A DNA stretch of 64,000 nucleotides from Tichowtungia aerotolerans. Its GTDB lineage: Bacteria > Verrucomicrobiota > Kiritimatiellia > Kiritimatiellales > Tichowtungiaceae. Positions 62,556 to 64,000 of the stretch are shown in pieces. The position numbers and the translations under genes are program-made. The notes under the pieces are model-generated. The model was not told where the DNA came from and searched no databases. It worked only from the letters and a program-made list of their open reading frames with translations. Position 1 is the stretch's first letter; every line of letters begins with the position of its first letter. Location of the stretch: assembly GCF_009905215.1 (NCBI RefSeq), contig NZ_CP047593.1, positions 3,786,900 to 3,850,899 on the forward strand, read 5' to 3'.

Positions 62556-64000
62556 TCAGTGCGCCTCTTCCTTCTCTTTCTGTGCCGCGGAAATAACTTT
62601 CTGGGCAATATTGGACGCCACCTGTTCATAACGGGAGAATGCCATTTCGAAGGATCCCTGCCCGCTGGTGATCGATCGAAGTTCTGAGCAGAATTTGAAC
62701 ATTTCGACCTGCGGCACATCGGCTTCAATCACCTGCAATCCGTCTTCCTGACCCATGCCGAGAATCCGCCCGCGTTTGGTATTCAGAATGCCGTTGATGT
62801 CGCCCATGAATTCATCAGGCACCATTACTTTGACGCTCATGATCGGTTCAAGCAGAACCGGACGGGCATTCTCAATGGCTTCGTGCAAAGCACGTGATCC
62901 GGCGATTTTGAAGGCAACCTCGGAAGAGTCCACATCGTGGTAGGAACCGTCATAGAGTTCGACCACCACATTACTGACTTCTGCTCCGACCAACGGCCCC
63001 TTGGACATTCCTTCCGCGAACCCTTTCTGGCAGGCAGGAATAAAGTTTCCGGGAATGGCGCCACCAACAATCGCATTCACGAACCCTTCTTCGTCCGCAG
63101 AGTTTTTGGGACGAATACGCACATAGCACTCACCGTACTGACCGCGCCCCCCCGACTGCTTTTTGTGCTTATAGTGCCCTTCTCCTGAAACGGTTATGGT
63201 TTCCTTGTAGGCTACTTTCGGTGTGTGATGGTCAATATCGACTTTGCTGCGATGTTTGATGTGCTCCAGGGTTACGTCGAGATGCATGTCGCCCATTCCC
63301 CACAAAATGGTTTCGTGGGTTTCGGTATTGCGCTCCACACGAATGGACGGATCTTCTTCGGCAGCGCGCTGAAGAGCCATGCCGATTTTATCTTCGTCTC
63401 CCTTGGTTTTCGGTTCCACCGCATACGCGGCAACCGGATTCGGGAATTCAATCGGTTTGAAAACAGTGTCGTCGCCGACAGCGCAAAGCGTGTCGTTCAG
63501 AAATGTGTTCTTCAGCTTGGGAATGGCAACCACATCCCCGGCTTTGGCTTCCTGGCAATCCGTCTGTTTTTTACCATTTACGAACAGAATACTGCCGATG
63601 CGTTCTTTCTCGCCTTTCGTGGCATTAAACACTTCGGTGTTCGGCCTGAGCGTGCCGCGATAGACGCGAACAAAGCTGAGCTGTCCGACAAAAGGGTCGT
63701 TAACCGAGCGACGGACGATACCGGCAAACGGCTCACTTTCGCCGGTGGCCACTTCATGCCCATCGGCACATTTGATCGGATAGTCTTCCGGAGACGGGAA
63801 CAGGCGGCTGATCGAATCCATCGTTTCTTTCACCCCCACGTGTGATTTTGCCGAACAGGCAAAAACAGGAATCAGATGGGCTTCGTGCACGGACTTGCGC
63901 AGGCCATCTGAGAACTCGTCAGCCGTCAGCTCTTCGCCTTCAAAATATTTTTCCATCAGCGCATCATCGGTTTCTGCCGCGAGCTCAATCAGATGGTCGC
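62556..64000 (-). CDS. Elongation factor G-like GTPase (5' end beyond the window)
   Basis: The last 481 residues of an EF-G family protein are visible; the GTPase domain start lies past 64000. The window includes the region DHLIELAAETDDALMEKYFEGEELTADE, the domain II segment VRRSVNDPFVGQLSFVRVYRG and the domain IV segment YKHKKQSGGRGQYGEC. Domain V (LEPIMSVKVMVPDEFMGDI) closes the protein. The HKKQSGG form and the domain I end resemble the EF-G-2-like (TM_1651-type) branch and not the principal EF-G. A second, canonical fusA may thus exist elsewhere. Confidence 0.93.
   Translation of the reverse strand, partial: DHLIELAAETDDALMEKYFEGEELTADEFSDGLRKSVHEAHLIPVFACSAKSHVGVKETMDSISRLFPSPEDYPIKCADGHEVATGESEPFAGIVRRSVNDPFVGQLSFVRVYRGTLRPNTEVFNATKGEKERIGSILFVNGKKQTDCQEAKAGDVVAIPKLKNTFLNDTLCAVGDDTVFKPIEFPNPVAAYAVEPKTKGDEDKIGMALQRAAEEDPSIRVERNTETHETILWGMGDMHLDVTLEHIKHRSKVDIDHHTPKVAYKETITVSGEGHYKHKKQSGGRGQYGECYVRIRPKNSADEEGFVNAIVGGAIPGNFIPACQKGFAEGMSKGPLVGAEVSNVVVELYDGSYHDVDSSEVAFKIAGSRALHEAIENARPVLLEPIMSVKVMVPDEFMGDINGILNTKRGRILGMGQEDGLQVIEADVPQVEMFKFCSELRSITSGQGSFEMAFSRYEQVASNIAQKVISAAQKEKEEAH

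Overview
The window reads as a chromosomal piece of a bacterium of the PVC superphylum, most likely Kiritimatiellota (Pontiella-like). The basis is inference from content: four formylglycine-type sulfatases, two FAD-dependent oxidoreductases with sugar-binding-like flanks, WbsX/GH99-like, DUF3604, DNRLRE and SHD1-domain proteins, and secreted proteins ending in a conserved 'FYRI/FFGI' type tail. No rRNA, tRNA, CRISPR array or transposase is visible.

Positions 1-29219 are accessory and devoted to sulfated-polysaccharide use. Locus A (1-13330) is a tightly overlapping minus-strand operon (sulfatase, WbsX-like hydrolase, parallel beta-helix protein, sulfatase, FAD oxidoreductase, a further sulfatase cut by the window edge). 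It is preceded by a DNRLRE surface protein and a DUF3604 protein, with an AraC regulator transcribed divergently. Two sites of AraC type (half-sites 21 bp apart) lie upstream of the DNRLRE and DUF3604 genes. Between the loci are a uroporphyrinogen-decarboxylase-like gene, a decayed gene remnant, and a two-gene unit with a TonB-like N-terminus and an SHD1 domain. Locus B (17342-30369) holds a second minus-strand operon (sulfatase, nucleoside hydrolase, clan GH-A glycosidase, GPH sugar symporter, FAD oxidoreductase), a secreted passenger-like protein, and a divergent gene that fuses that passenger to that glycosidase. A LacI regulator follows. The two passenger genes share a nearly identical promoter with a palindrome in its spacer.

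Positions 30370-35909 form a cobalamin uptake operon (btuB, btuF, btuD, btuC) plus a DUF1638 gene. It is led by a cobalamin riboswitch with a visible Shine-Dalgarno-sequestering helix. From 35903 on, most genes are housekeeping: coaX, nadC, an AI-2E family permease, leuD/leuC, rpsB-tsf, a cyclophilin, purU, a lipid A-type acyltransferase, glgC, dinG, lysS, tyrS, rpsA and an EF-G-like gene running off the right edge. A heavy-metal RND efflux operon (47020-52861) with a small Cys/His-rich exported protein sits among them.

The most unusual signal is a dispersed palindrome, TTCCA-N5-TGGAA, present in 11 exact copies inside genes and between genes, with arms that often extend to 7-8 bp in a compensating way. 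Other points for a second look are the twin LacI-type promoters, the 21-bp AraC-type half-site pairs, the passenger/glycosidase fusion with its separate paralogues, and DUF1638 inside a B12 import operon.
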